This document shows positions 1 to 9,898 of a DNA stretch of 33,489 nt, piece after piece (the stretch's first letter is position 1; each line of letters starts with the position of its first letter). The translations under genes and the position numbers were made by a program. This stretch comes from Solirubrobacterales bacterium. GTDB taxonomy: Bacteria; Actinomycetota; Thermoleophilia; Solirubrobacterales; Solirubrobacteraceae. The stretch lies in the NCBI GenBank assembly GCA_003137075.1, contig PLES01000053.1:1-33489 (forward strand), in the 5' to 3' direction. The notes beneath the pieces were generated by a model, which saw nothing but the letters and a program-made list of their open reading frames with translations, was not told the origin of the DNA and searched no databases.

Positions 1-2
1 AG

Positions 3-929
<927 letters not shown>

Positions 930-936
930 TCCTGCC

Positions 937-2034
937 CTACGGACCGCCGTCATGCGGCGGACCGTCGTCACCAGGCGCGTCTGTGCCCTCGGGCGGCGGC
1001 GCCGCGCCGGTGGACTCGCGCACGATCAGCGTGTGCGGATGCAGCAGCTGGCGCGGCGTGCCGGTGCCATGGCGCGCTCGGTGCACCTCCTCCAGCACCA
1101 GATCGACCGCGGCGCGTGCCATCGCCGCCACCGGCTGATGAATAGTCGTCAGTGACGGCCACACGCTGGTCGCCACCGGTGTGTCGTCGAAACCGACGAT
1201 CGACAGGTCCTGCGGCACCTCGAATCCCATGCGATGCGCCAGCGAAATCGCGGCCGCGGCCATGTCGTCGTTGGCAGCGAAGATCGCGGTAACCCCGGGG
1301 TCACGGACCAGATCGGCCGAGAGCTCGTAACCGGAGCGTGCGCTCCAGTCACCGACGAGCAGCTTGGGCACCCGCGCGTGCGCGACCTCAAGGGTCTGCC
1401 GCCAGCCGTCGACGCGGTCGACGGCCTCGAGCCAGTCGCCAGGGCCGGCGATGTGCCAGACCGTCTCGTGCCCGAGTTCGATCAGGTGGCGCGTGGCCTG
1501 GGCGGCGCCCTCAAACTGATGCACTGCGACCACTGGCACACCCTCGGCCGGACCCGCCTCGACCGCCACGACAGGGAGGTCGTGCGGCAGTTGCGTGAGC
1601 GCCTGCGCGACCTCGCGTTGCGGAGCGATGACAAGGATCGCTTCGACGTTCTGGCGCCGCAGGTCGTCCGAGGTAGAGATCAGCGACGGCATGTCAAGCG
1701 ACCGCAGGCTGGCGACGCTGACGAAGAAGCCGGCGTCGTGGGCGGCGCGCTCAATCCCGAAAAGCGTCGACGCCGGTCCGTAGAGCGGTGTGTCGAAGGT
1801 GATCACGCCGACGGTCTTAGAGCGACCGCTCGCGAGCGCGCGAGCGGTCGGGTTCGGGCGGTAGTTGAGCTTGGTCATCGCCGCCAGCACCCGCTCGCGG
1901 GTCTCGCTTGAGACCCGTTCGCTTTCATTCAGCACGCGTGAGACCGTCTGGTGCGAGACGCCCGCAAGCCTTGCGACGTCCGCCATCACTGCTGGGCGCG
2001 TCTGGCGCCGGTCTGGTTGTTCGATCAAGCCCAT
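937..2034 (-). CDS. LacI-family transcriptional regulator, probable arabinose-operon repressor
   Basis: 365 aa. Residues about 17-70 form the LacI helix-turn-helix plus hinge (DVARLAGVSHQTVSRVLNES, then YRPNPTARALASGRS), followed by a periplasmic-binding-protein-like effector domain (GVITFDTPLYGP, FAANDDMAAAAISLAHRMG, SIVGFDDTPVA). The C-terminal tail is Pro/Gly/Asp-rich and unusual. The ATG at 2034 leaves about 16 residues before the HTH; no clear ribosome-binding site precedes it. The gene is divergent from the ABC/araABD operon, and three similar 14-bp palindromic sites occupy the shared gap, so it most likely represses that operon and itself. That the effector is L-arabinose or a derivative is inferred from the neighbouring catabolic genes. 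Confidence 0.9.
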   Translation of the reverse strand: MGLIEQPDRRQTRPAVMADVARLAGVSHQTVSRVLNESERVSSETRERVLAAMTKLNYRPNPTARALASGRSKTVGVITFDTPLYGPASTLFGIERAAHDAGFFVSVASLRSLDMPSLISTSDDLRRQNVEAILVIAPQREVAQALTQLPHDLPVVAVEAGPAEGVPVVAVHQFEGAAQATRHLIELGHETVWHIAGPGDWLEAVDRVDGWRQTLEVAHARVPKLLVGDWSARSGYELSADLVRDPGVTAIFAANDDMAAAAISLAHRMGFEVPQDLSIVGFDDTPVATSVWPSLTTIHQPVAAMARAAVDLVLEEVHRARHGTGTPRQLLHPHTLIVRESTGAAPPPEGTDAPGDDGPPHDGGP

Positions 2035-2051
2035 GGTTCTGACATTTGGTG

Positions 2052-2065
2052 TGTTAGCGATCTCT
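2052..2065. promoter_or_regulatory. Candidate LacI-type operator, site 1
   Basis: TGTTAGCGATCTCT lies 17 bp upstream of the regulator's ATG. It shares its first 11 bases with site 2 (2112-2125) and matches site 3 (2188-2201) at 10 of 14 positions. Its position suits autoregulation. It is the weakest of the three sites. Confidence 0.4.
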
Positions 2066-2111
2066 CTGCAAATCCAACGGGTTACTCACGCTGATCCCGA
2101 GCGGTGGGCGA

Positions 2112-2125
2112 TGTTAGCGATCACA
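2112..2125. promoter_or_regulatory. Candidate LacI-type operator, site 2
   Basis: TGTTAGCGATCACA is an imperfect palindrome of the TGTnAnCGnTnACA form and matches site 3 at 12 of 14 positions. It lies midway in the divergent gap, 60 bp from site 1 and 76 bp from site 3 (start to start), which would allow looping between sites. Confidence 0.5.
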
Positions 2126-2174
2126 AGCCCGTGGATCCTGGGCTCGGAAGTTTTTCTAAAAGTTGAAAATTGAC

Positions 2175-2203
2175 TTGACACGACCCATGTGAGCGTTCAC
2201 ACT
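2175..2203 (+). promoter_or_regulatory. Candidate promoter of the ABC/araABD operon overlapping LacI-type operator site 3
   Basis: A perfect TTGACA (2175-2180) is followed after 17 bp by a weak -10 (CACACT, 2198-2203). The best operator-like palindrome, TGTGAGCGTTCACA (2188-2201), covers the spacer and -10 and closely resembles classical LacI-family operators of the TGTGAGCGCTCACA type. Binding there would block RNA polymerase. The -10 is poor, so the exact promoter is uncertain; the operator is the firmer part. Confidence 0.6.
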
Positions 2204-2265
2204 GCCGCCCTGTTACTGGTGAGCCGCAGAGGGGCGGCCCGCAGGAGTCCGAAGGAGGAGTGTTG

Positions 2266-3372
2266 TTGAAGAAGGGTTTCATCCCGGCGTTGATCGTCAC
2301 GGCCATTGCTGCCGTGTCGGTTGCAGGAAGCGCCACCGCAAAGAGTGAGAGCGGCCATGCCGCTAGCGCGTCGCTGCTCGCATCGACGGTTCATCCGCCG
2401 ACATTCAATGACGCAAAGCTGTTCGGTCTGCGCAATGCGCTGGCCGCCGCGCTCAAGGGCAAGAGCATGTCCGGCGTGAATACTTGGATGGTTGTGAACA
2501 TCCTCGCGACGTATTGGGTTGCAGGCCAGAAGGGCGATGCGCAGGCTTCTAAGGAACTTGGCATTGCCGCGCATTATGAGGGCCCGTCGCAGGGTCAGCT
2601 TTCCACGCAGGTCTCGGAGTACCAGACGCTGTCCTCCACCGGGGCGACAGGTTTCTTCAGCTCCGTCATCGACCCGACCTCTGAGGGGTCTGTCATCAAC
2701 GCCGCAGTCAAGAAGGGTCTTGACTTTGTGGCGATCGATTCGCCGGTGCCGTCTTCTATCCACTCGCTGATCTACGTCGGCACGCCGAACGTGGCGGCAG
2801 GTGAGGCTGCAGGCGCAGCGATGAAGAAGGCCCTGCCGAACGGTGGAGACGTTGCGATCCTGACCGGCTCGCTGACCGCGCAAAACGCGCTGCAGCGGAT
2901 CGCCGGCTTCAAGGCCGCACTCAAGGGCTCGAAGATCACGGTCTCGACCGTCCAGAACGACGCCGGTGTTGCCGCAACGGCATCGTCGAACGCCAGCTCT
3001 GTGATCGCGTCGAACCCGAACCTGAAGGGCATCTACGGCGTCTACTCATACGACGGGCCGGCCGGTGCAGTGGCCGTCAAGTCGAAGGGTGACATCGGCA
3101 AGATCAAGGTCGTCGCTGATGACACTGAGCCGGGCACGATCACTGGACTCAAGAACGGGTCGGTTTACGCCTCGATCATCCAGCAGCCGTACATGCAGGG
3201 CTACCTCGGCGCCTACCTGACCGCTGCTGAGCATGTGCTCGGCGCCTCCAAGGTGGCGGCGATCCTCAAGCCGTTCGAGACGGACGGAACGATCAGCACT
3301 GGTGTTGGCACGCTGACCAAGGCAAACCTGGCGGCAGACGTCGCCTACAACTCCAAAATCGGTGCCGGCTGA
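2266..3372 (+). CDS. Sugar ABC transporter periplasmic substrate-binding protein (ribose/arabinose type)
   Basis: Exported solute receptor feeding the ATPase and permease that follow. With the TTG at 2266 the protein is 368 aa and starts MKKGFIPALIV, a normal signal peptide ending near GSATA-KS. The in-frame GTG at 2260 is nearly on top of the ribosome-binding site GGAGG (2254-2258), whereas TTG 2266 lies 7 nt after it, so 2266 is chosen. There is no lipobox cysteine. The mature part has the Peripla_BP_4 fold pattern (FFSSVIDPTSEGSVINAAVKKG; AAGEAAGAAMKKAL; GIYGVYSYDGPAGAVAVKSKG). It is the first gene of the operon and overlaps the ATPase ORF by 11 bp. Arabinose as ligand is inferred from araA, araB and araD downstream; other pentoses are possible. 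Confidence 0.88.
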   Translation: MKKGFIPALIVTAIAAVSVAGSATAKSESGHAASASLLASTVHPPTFNDAKLFGLRNALAAALKGKSMSGVNTWMVVNILATYWVAGQKGDAQASKELGIAAHYEGPSQGQLSTQVSEYQTLSSTGATGFFSSVIDPTSEGSVINAAVKKGLDFVAIDSPVPSSIHSLIYVGTPNVAAGEAAGAAMKKALPNGGDVAILTGSLTAQNALQRIAGFKAALKGSKITVSTVQNDAGVAATASSNASSVIASNPNLKGIYGVYSYDGPAGAVAVKSKGDIGKIKVVADDTEPGTITGLKNGSVYASIIQQPYMQGYLGAYLTAAEHVLGASKVAAILKPFETDGTISTGVGTLTKANLAADVAYNSKIGAG

Positions 3373-4894
3373 TCCTCAGCAGCCGGGACGGACTGTGGTC
3401 GCCGGCAGGGAGGAACTCCTCCTTGCCGGCGTTCGCAAGACTTACGGCCCCGCGACTGTCCTAGATCTAGATCACCTGCGGCTCGAAGGTGGCCAGGTCG
3501 TCTGCCTTATCGGTGAGAACGGCGCTGGCAAATCGACCCTGATGGGCGTGATCAACGGCTCCGTCGAGCCCGATGCCGGCACGCTGACACTGAGCGGTGA
3601 GCCGCTCTCCGGCGGAACCCTGCAGGCGCAGGCGCAGGGCGTAGCCATGGTCTCGCAGGAGTTCCCGCTCGTCGGTCAGCTGACCGTCGCCGAGAACCTG
3701 CTGCTCGGCCAACGCGCCAGTGATCGCAAACTTTTCGTCGACGGCAAGGCGATGCACGCCGCAGCTGAGCGGATGCTCGAGGCGATCGGCCTTGACGTTC
3801 CGACTCGCAGGCGCGTTGATTCGCTCTCCGTCGCACAACGGCAGATGCTCGAGATTGCCAAGGCTCTGGGGCGCAACCCGCGGGTGCTGATCCTTGATGA
3901 GCCGACCTCGGCGCTCGGCCCGGCTGAGTCCGAGCACGTACTGCAGCTGGCTCGCGAGCTCGCCGCCCGTGGCGGCATCGCGATCTTCGTCGGGCACCGG
4001 CTGAACGAGGTGCGCAGCGTCGGCGATCGCATGGTCGTTCTGCGAAACGGCCGGCTGGTCGCTGACCTGACTCCGCAGGAGGCGACCGAGGATCGTCTCG
4101 TGCGTGAGATGGTAGGCAAGGAGCTCGCACAGATCGTTGAGGTCCCACCGGCGCCTGACGCCGAGCCGCTGCTTGAGGTTCATGGCCTTGAGACGGAGAA
4201 CTTCGGCCCGATCGATCTGACGGTTGGCTCCGGTGAGATCGTCGGCGTCGCCGGCCTGATGGGCTCGGGGCGCAGCACCCTGCTGCACCTGCTGCTTGGA
4301 GCGCGGCGCACAACCGCTGGCGAGATGACCTTGGCAGGCGAGGCGTACCACCCGCGTGATACGAGCGAGGGTGTAGAGGCCGGTGTCGGCCTGGTCCCCG
4401 AGGACCGCAAGGCGCAGGCGCTGCTGCTCGACTCACCGATCCGTTGGAACATCACGCTGGCGGTGCTCAAGCGGATTTCGGTGCGTGGTCTGTTTCTGCA
4501 GCGGCGTCCCGAACGTCGGATCGCCGCCGAGATGGTCAAGACCGTCAACGTCAAATGCCAGACCGCGGAGCAGCCGGCAAGGTCGCTCTCCGGCGGCAAT
4601 CAGCAACGCATGATCTTCGGTCGCTGGATCGCGACCAGGCCGAAGCTGCTGCTGCTCGACGAACCGACCCGCGGGGTCGACGTCGGGGCGAAGGCCGAGA
4701 TCTATAAGCTCATCGAGGAGGAGCGGAAAAAGGGTATGGCAATTGTTGTTGCTTCATCAGAGCTCGAGGAACTGCTCGAACTCTGCCACCGGATAGTTGT
4801 TCTCAAGCACGGACGCATCGCCGCTCACTTTGATCGCGCATCGTTCTCAAAGGAACGGATCATCGCCGCCGCTGCCTTTGGAGCGCCGTCATGA
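3362..4894 (+). CDS. Sugar ABC transporter ATP-binding protein (two ATPase domains, RbsA/AraG type)
   Basis: 510 aa with two fused nucleotide-binding domains on the cytoplasmic side of the importer. Domain 1 has Walker A GENGAGKS (51-58), a signature of the LSVAQRQM form, and Walker B VLILDEPTSA. Domain 2 has the degenerate P-loop GLMGSGRS, a good signature LSGGNQQR, and Walker B LLLLDEPTRGVD. A degenerate second P-loop is normal for this family. The GTG at 3362 overlaps the upstream gene; a GTG about 10 codons further in is an alternative, because the only clear GGAGG (3411-3415) lies inside the reading frame without a start codon after it. The 3' end overlaps the permease start by 4 bp (ATGA), which indicates translational coupling. 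Confidence 0.93.
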   Translation: MPADPQQPGRTVVAGREELLLAGVRKTYGPATVLDLDHLRLEGGQVVCLIGENGAGKSTLMGVINGSVEPDAGTLTLSGEPLSGGTLQAQAQGVAMVSQEFPLVGQLTVAENLLLGQRASDRKLFVDGKAMHAAAERMLEAIGLDVPTRRRVDSLSVAQRQMLEIAKALGRNPRVLILDEPTSALGPAESEHVLQLARELAARGGIAIFVGHRLNEVRSVGDRMVVLRNGRLVADLTPQEATEDRLVREMVGKELAQIVEVPPAPDAEPLLEVHGLETENFGPIDLTVGSGEIVGVAGLMGSGRSTLLHLLLGARRTTAGEMTLAGEAYHPRDTSEGVEAGVGLVPEDRKAQALLLDSPIRWNITLAVLKRISVRGLFLQRRPERRIAAEMVKTVNVKCQTAEQPARSLSGGNQQRMIFGRWIATRPKLLLLDEPTRGVDVGAKAEIYKLIEEERKKGMAIVVASSELEELLELCHRIVVLKHGRIAAHFDRASFSKERIIAAAAFGAPS

Positions 4895-5985
4895 TCGACT
4901 CCCCGACAGAGAACGAGCAAATGGACTCAGAGACCGGACCGCACGGCGTCGCCGCTCCCACCGAGAGTGCGACCACGGGAGCCGGAGGCCGGCTGGCCCG
5001 GCGCATGGTCGACTCGCCGGAGATCGGGATCATCATCGCCCTGATCGTCGCTTTCGTCGTGTTCTCGCTGAAGAACCCGCTGTTCGCCAGCGTCTCAGAC
5101 CTTCAGGCACCGCTTGGAATCGACCTCGCCGGCTTCGGCATCCTCGCCATCGGCGAGAGCTTCGCCATCATCACCGGCGGCATCGACCTCTCGGTCGGTT
5201 CGCTCGTCGCGTTCTTCTGCGTGTTCTCCGCGTGGCTGAACGTGACCGCGCACGTCCCAGTCGTCTTCACCTTCATCCTGACCATCGCGATCGGGGCGCT
5301 CTGGGGCCTGTGGCACGGCATGCTGATCACGCGGCTGGGGGTTGCTCCGTTCGTCGTGACGCTCGTGACCTTCATCTTCGCGGCGGGAGCGGATGAGGCG
5401 ATCGCCCCGAACCCGATCTCGATCAGCTCCGGGACGTTCCTGGCGGTGGCCAGCTCGAAGGTTCTGGGGATACCCATCGCGGTGATCATCTTTCTGATCA
5501 TCGGGATAGCGGCGTGGATCTTCCTCGAGCGCACATACATGGGGCGCCAGCTCTACGCGGTCGGTGGTAACCGTGAGGCTGCGCGGCTCTCGGGCATCCG
5601 GATCGATCGCCGCGTCGTCTTGGCGTACGTCGTCAGCGGCGCCTGCGCCGCCGTCGTAGGACTACTCGAGGCTTCGCGCCTGACCTCCGGCACGGCGGAC
5701 AGCGTCAGCGGCTGGGAGCTGATCGCGATCGCGTCATGTGTGATCGGTGGTGTCAGCCTAGTTGGCGGGCAGGGGCGCCTGATCGGCGTGGTCGCCGGTG
5801 CCGCTCTGCTGGTGGTGTTGCAGGACGGACTCGTTGCGGTGAATGTCAACGCCTACTACCAGCGAATGGTCGTCGGCGTGGTCTTGCTGATCGCGATCGT
5901 GATCGACCGCTTCCGCGTCCGTCGCATCGAACGAAGCGCACGCAGGGCGATCCGCCCGGACCGCGCGCCCGGACAGGTGAGCTGA
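4891..5985 (+). CDS. Sugar ABC transporter permease (RbsC/AraH type)
   Basis: 364 aa integral membrane subunit of the sugar importer, BPD_transp_2 family. The first 45 or so residues are hydrophilic, followed by roughly 9-10 hydrophobic segments. Typical motifs are FAIITGGIDLSVGSLVAF in the first third, GVAPFVVTLVTF, AVGGNREAARLSGI (cytoplasmic loop that contacts the ATPase) and IASCVIGGVSLVGGQG. The start ATG overlaps the ATPase stop (ATGA). It lies 5 bp before araA with no terminator, so transport and catabolism are one transcription unit. Confidence 0.92.
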   Translation: MIDSPTENEQMDSETGPHGVAAPTESATTGAGGRLARRMVDSPEIGIIIALIVAFVVFSLKNPLFASVSDLQAPLGIDLAGFGILAIGESFAIITGGIDLSVGSLVAFFCVFSAWLNVTAHVPVVFTFILTIAIGALWGLWHGMLITRLGVAPFVVTLVTFIFAAGADEAIAPNPISISSGTFLAVASSKVLGIPIAVIIFLIIGIAAWIFLERTYMGRQLYAVGGNREAARLSGIRIDRRVVLAYVVSGACAAVVGLLEASRLTSGTADSVSGWELIAIASCVIGGVSLVGGQGRLIGVVAGAALLVVLQDGLVAVNVNAYYQRMVVGVVLLIAIVIDRFRVRRIERSARRAIRPDRAPGQVS

Positions 5986-5990
5986 AAGCC

Positions 5991-7532
5991 ATGCAAACCC
6001 TGTCTGACACAGACGTCCGCACGGGCGCCGGGAAGCCCTACCCCGGATTGGAGCTCTGGCTGCTTGCAGGCAGCCAGGACATGTACGGGGCGGAAGCGCT
6101 GGCCCAGGTTGAGGCGCAGTGGCGCGAGGTTTGCGCCGCGATCGACGCCTCGGACTCGGTTCCGGTGCGAGTGATCCCGCGTGCGGTTGCGACGAGTGCC
6201 GACGGCATTCTGCGCGTCTGTCAGGCAGCGAACGCCGCGCCCGAGTGCATCGGCCTCGCCGTCTGGATGCATACGTTCTCACCCGCAAAGATGTGGATTG
6301 CAGGACTTTCGGCCCTGCGTAAGCCGCTGCTGCACCTACACACTCAGTACAACGAGCGGCTGCCGTGGTCGGAGATCGACATGGATTTCATGAATCTCAA
6401 CCAGTCGGCGCACGGCGACCGTGAGTTCGCGTATATCGCGACCCGCCTCGGCGTCCGTCGAAAGACTGTCGTCGGCCATTGGCGTGACCCGCGCACGCTC
6501 GACCGCATCGGAACCTGGTGCCGCGCCGCCTGCGGCTGGCACGAGGCGCACGGCCTGAAAGTCGCGCGTTTCGGCGACAACATGCGCAACGTCGCGGTCA
6601 CCGATGGTGACAAGGTCGAGGCGCAGATCCGGCTTGGTATCTCAATCGACGGCTACGGGGTCGGCGACCTCACGGACGCGATGGCGGCGGCCCCGGCGAG
6701 TGACGTCGAGGCGCTGCTAGAGCAGTACGACAGCGAGTACGTGATGGCGCCGGAGCTGCAGCCGCGCGGTGCGCGACGCGCTTCGCTCGAGGATGCGGCG
6801 CGGATCGAGGCCGGTCTGCGCTCGTTCCTGAGTGCCGGCGGTTACAACGCCTTTACAGACACGTTCGAGGACCTCCACGGGCTCACGCAACTCCCCGGCA
6901 TCGCAGCTCAGCGGCTGATGGCCGATGGCTACGGATTTGGCGGCGAGGGCGACTGGAAGACAGCTGCGCTGGTGCGGATCTTCAAGGTGATGGGCCGTGG
7001 TCTGGCGGGTGGCACCTCGTTCATGGAGGACTACACGTACGATCTCACGCCCGGCAATGAGCGCGTGCTCGGCTCGCACATGCTCGAGGTCTGTCCGTCG
7101 ATCGCGACGGCGCGACCGAGCTGTGAGATCCACCCCCTTGGCATCGGCGGGCGTGAGGACCCGGTCCGGCTGGTGTTCGACGCGGCGCCGGGGCCGGCGG
7201 TCCTGGTTGCGATGCTCGATCTGGGTGACCGCTTCAGGCTCGTCGCGAATGAGCTCGAGGTGCTCCCAATCGAGGAGGAACTGCCGAAGCTGCCGGTCGC
7301 GCGTGCGCTCTGGCGGCCCGCGCCGGACTTCTTCACTGCCACAGAGGCTTGGCTCTCTGCCGGCGGGCCGCACCACAGCGTGTTGAGCTGTGCTCTGGGT
7401 CTCGACGCGGTCACCGATCTGGCGACGATGGCCGGAATCGAACTGTTCGCGATCAAAGGTGATTCAACCCTCCCTCAGCTGCTGAACGAGCTGCGCTGGA
7501 ACGATCGCTCGTACTCCCAGCAATGCCGGTGA
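5991..7532 (+). CDS. araA: L-arabinose isomerase
   Basis: Converts L-arabinose to L-ribulose, the first catabolic step. 513 aa, close to the about 500 aa of E. coli AraA. The ATG at 5991 is chosen because the sequence MQTLSDTD...ELWLLAGSQDMYG starts like known AraA; the longer open frame upstream lies inside the permease gene. The four metal-binding residues of the family are present: E319 (GEGDWKTA), E346 (FMEDYTYD), H363 (GSHMLEV) and the His pair 461-462 (PHHSV). Other conserved blocks are WMHTFSPAKMWI and LLHLHTQYNERLPW. Its 3' end overlaps araB by 10 bp. The assignment is very safe and identifies the whole operon as an L-arabinose system. Confidence 0.97.
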   Translation: MQTLSDTDVRTGAGKPYPGLELWLLAGSQDMYGAEALAQVEAQWREVCAAIDASDSVPVRVIPRAVATSADGILRVCQAANAAPECIGLAVWMHTFSPAKMWIAGLSALRKPLLHLHTQYNERLPWSEIDMDFMNLNQSAHGDREFAYIATRLGVRRKTVVGHWRDPRTLDRIGTWCRAACGWHEAHGLKVARFGDNMRNVAVTDGDKVEAQIRLGISIDGYGVGDLTDAMAAAPASDVEALLEQYDSEYVMAPELQPRGARRASLEDAARIEAGLRSFLSAGGYNAFTDTFEDLHGLTQLPGIAAQRLMADGYGFGGEGDWKTAALVRIFKVMGRGLAGGTSFMEDYTYDLTPGNERVLGSHMLEVCPSIATARPSCEIHPLGIGGREDPVRLVFDAAPGPAVLVAMLDLGDRFRLVANELEVLPIEEELPKLPVARALWRPAPDFFTATEAWLSAGGPHHSVLSCALGLDAVTDLATMAGIELFAIKGDSTLPQLLNELRWNDRSYSQQCR

Positions 7533-9157
7533 GCCCGCGGTACTCGATCGGGATTGACTTCGGCACCGAGTCTGGGAGGGTGCTGTTGCTCAACCTCGAC
7601 ACCGGCGAGCAGAGCGTTCCGTTCGTTGTTCCGTACCCGAGCGCCGTGATCGATCGTGCGTTGCCGGGCACAAATGAACCGCTGCCGGCTGACTGGGCTC
7701 TGCAGGACCCTGACGACTGGACGAACGTAATCCTGAAGGGGGTTCCGGAGGCGCTCGAACGCACCGGCATCGACCCGCAGAGCGTTGTCGGGCTGGGCGT
7801 CGACTTCACCTCGTGCACGGTTCTGCCAGTGGCGGCCGACGCCCAGCCGCTCTGTACCCATGAGGCCTGGCGCGGCCGTCGCCACGCCTGGCCGAAGCTC
7901 TGGAAGCATCACGCCGCCCAGCCGGTGGCGGACCGCATCAACGCAGTGGCGATCGAGCGCGGGGAGCGGTGGCTTGAGCGCTACGGCGGGCGGATCTCGT
8001 CCGAGTGGTATTTCCCGAAGCTGATCCAGATCTGGCTCGAAGATCGCGAGGTCTACGACGCGACCGACGGCTTCTTGGAAGCGACCGACTGGATCGTGTC
8101 CTGGCTGACAGGGGTTCAGCTGCGGCAGACCTGCACCGCCGGCTACAAGGCGCTTTGGTCGCCCGACGAGGGCTTCCCGAGCGACGAGTACTTCGAGGCG
8201 GCGTTCCCGGGGTTCTCAAACCCGACGCAGAAGCTCGGCACCGACTTCGTGCCGCTCGGCAGCCCCGCGGGGCAGCTGCTGCCGGAGTTGGCGCAGCGGC
8301 TCGGTCTGCCACCGTCGGTGGTGGTGGCTGTCGGCAACGTCGACTCGTTCGTCTCGGTGCCGGGCGCCGGTGTCAGCGACGCCGGGACCTTCGTGATCGT
8401 GATCGGCACCTCGATCTGCGACATGGTCGTCCATCAGGAGGAGATCCGGCTGCCCGGGATCACGGGCGTGCTGCGCGACGGGATCCTGCCCGGGCTCTAC
8501 GGCTATGAAGCCGGTCAGGCGGCCGTCGGGGACATGCTCGCCTGGTTCGTCGCCAAGCTCGGTGGCGGCGCCAGCTATGAGGAGCTTGAAGCTGCGGCAG
8601 CTGAGATCGAGCCAGGGGAGACGGGGCTGCTCGCGTTCGACTGGTGGAACGGAAATCGCACGATCCTTGCCGACGCCGACCTCTCGGGGGCGCTGCTCGG
8701 CTTGACGATTCAGTCGTCGGCGGCGGAGATCTACCGCGCGCTGCTCGAGTCGATCGCGTTCGGCAACCGCCGGATCATGGACAACTTCGAGCAATACGGC
8801 ATGCCGCTGCACCGCATCGTCGCCTGTGGCGGGATCGCTGAGAGGAGCCCGTTGATGATGCAGTTGCTCGCCGATACGAGCGGCCGCGTGGTCTCGGTCC
8901 CGGCCGCGGCCGAGATCCCCGCTCGCGGTGCCGCCCTGTTCGGAGCGGTGGCGGCGGGCGCCTTTGCTGACATCGGCGCCGCGGTCGACGCGACGCAACT
9001 GGGCACGGCTCAGACCTACGAGCCGAAGCCAGAGGCAGTTGCGGTCTACGAGCGCGTTTACGAGATCTATCGCGAGCTCTACGAGACGCTCGGCCGCTCG
9101 CACTCGGACTGGCTGCATGGTCTCAAGCGGATCCGCGCGGACGTGCTCGAGTCATGA
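7523..9157 (+). CDS. araB: Ribulokinase
   Basis: ATP-dependent phosphorylation of L-ribulose to L-ribulose-5-phosphate. 544 aa FGGY-family kinase, similar in size to E. coli AraB (566). The N-terminal phosphate-binding motif is IDFGTESGR (11-19), followed by GVDFTSCTVLP and the long AraB-specific insert HAWPKLWKHHAAQPVADRIN. The C-terminal half has the FGGY ATP domain with ACGGIAERSPLMMQLLAD. Start ATG 7523 lies inside the end of araA; the stop overlaps the araD start (ATGA). AraB rather than xylulokinase is supported by the insert and by gene order. Confidence 0.95.
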   Translation: MPVSPRYSIGIDFGTESGRVLLLNLDTGEQSVPFVVPYPSAVIDRALPGTNEPLPADWALQDPDDWTNVILKGVPEALERTGIDPQSVVGLGVDFTSCTVLPVAADAQPLCTHEAWRGRRHAWPKLWKHHAAQPVADRINAVAIERGERWLERYGGRISSEWYFPKLIQIWLEDREVYDATDGFLEATDWIVSWLTGVQLRQTCTAGYKALWSPDEGFPSDEYFEAAFPGFSNPTQKLGTDFVPLGSPAGQLLPELAQRLGLPPSVVVAVGNVDSFVSVPGAGVSDAGTFVIVIGTSICDMVVHQEEIRLPGITGVLRDGILPGLYGYEAGQAAVGDMLAWFVAKLGGGASYEELEAAAAEIEPGETGLLAFDWWNGNRTILADADLSGALLGLTIQSSAAEIYRALLESIAFGNRRIMDNFEQYGMPLHRIVACGGIAERSPLMMQLLADTSGRVVSVPAAAEIPARGAALFGAVAAGAFADIGAAVDATQLGTAQTYEPKPEAVAVYERVYEIYRELYETLGRSHSDWLHGLKRIRADVLES

Positions 9158-9861
9158 GCGGCGACCTCACTGCACTGCGTGCGCAGGTGCTGGCCGCCAA
9201 CCTGGCCCTGCCGGCGAGCGGGCTCGTCACGCTGACCTGGGGCAACGCCAGCGCGATTGACCGCGATCTCGGCCTCGTGGTGATCAAGCCCAGCGGCGTC
9301 GACTACGCGGCGTTGACCAGCGCTGATCTGGTGGTGCTCGACCTCGACGGCAATGTCGTGCAGGGTTCGGCGCGCCCGTCCACCGACACCCCGACACACC
9401 TGGCGCTCTACCGCGCATTTCCGTCGATCGGCGCGGTCGTGCACACGCACTCGACCTGGGCCACTGCGTGGGCCCAGGCCGAACACGAGATTCCGTTGAT
9501 GGGAACGACCCACGCCGATCTGTCCCCGCACGCGATCCCGCTGACTCGGGCGCTGACCGAGGACGAGATCCAGGCTGGCTACGAAGCCGCGACCGGCACA
9601 GTGCTGATCGAGGCCGTGGCTGAGGTCGGTCCAGTCGAGCTGCCGTGCGCGCTCGTGCGGCAACACGGCCCGTTCTGCTGGGGTCCGGACTGCGCCAGTG
9701 CCGTCGACTGTGCCGTCACGCTCGAGGAAGTCGCACGCCTCGCCAGCATCACAATGACGCTGGCGCCGCTGAGCAAGACGTTGGACGCGCCGCTGCGCAA
9801 CAAACACTACGAACGCAAGCACGGGCCGCACGCCTACTACGGTCAGGCGCCACACTCGTAG
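9154..9861 (+). CDS. araD: L-ribulose-5-phosphate 4-epimerase
   Basis: Interconverts L-ribulose-5-phosphate and D-xylulose-5-phosphate, delivering arabinose carbon to the pentose phosphate pathway. 235 aa class II aldolase/adducin fold, against 231 aa in E. coli. Zinc ligands H97 and H99 (VVHTHSTWA) and H171 (VRQHGPFCWG) are visible, as are the phosphate-binding blocks TWGNASAID and KPSGVDYAAL. ATGA overlap with araB. It is the last clearly related gene of the operon. No terminator is visible in the 37 bp before the channel gene, so read-through is possible. Confidence 0.95.
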   Translation: MSGDLTALRAQVLAANLALPASGLVTLTWGNASAIDRDLGLVVIKPSGVDYAALTSADLVVLDLDGNVVQGSARPSTDTPTHLALYRAFPSIGAVVHTHSTWATAWAQAEHEIPLMGTTHADLSPHAIPLTRALTEDEIQAGYEAATGTVLIEAVAEVGPVELPCALVRQHGPFCWGPDCASAVDCAVTLEEVARLASITMTLAPLSKTLDAPLRNKHYERKHGPHAYYGQAPHS

Positions 9862-9898
9862 GGTCTTGGCCGCGGACGGCGAAGCATGCACTTGTCCG

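Noticed and set aside
8216-9118. 300-codon open frame antisense to araB
   Set aside because: Arg-rich, low-complexity translation with no recognisable motif, fully inside a well-supported gene; a usual shadow in high-GC DNA. The long antisense frames at 3467-4436, 6717-7376 and 1234-1911 were dropped for the same reason.
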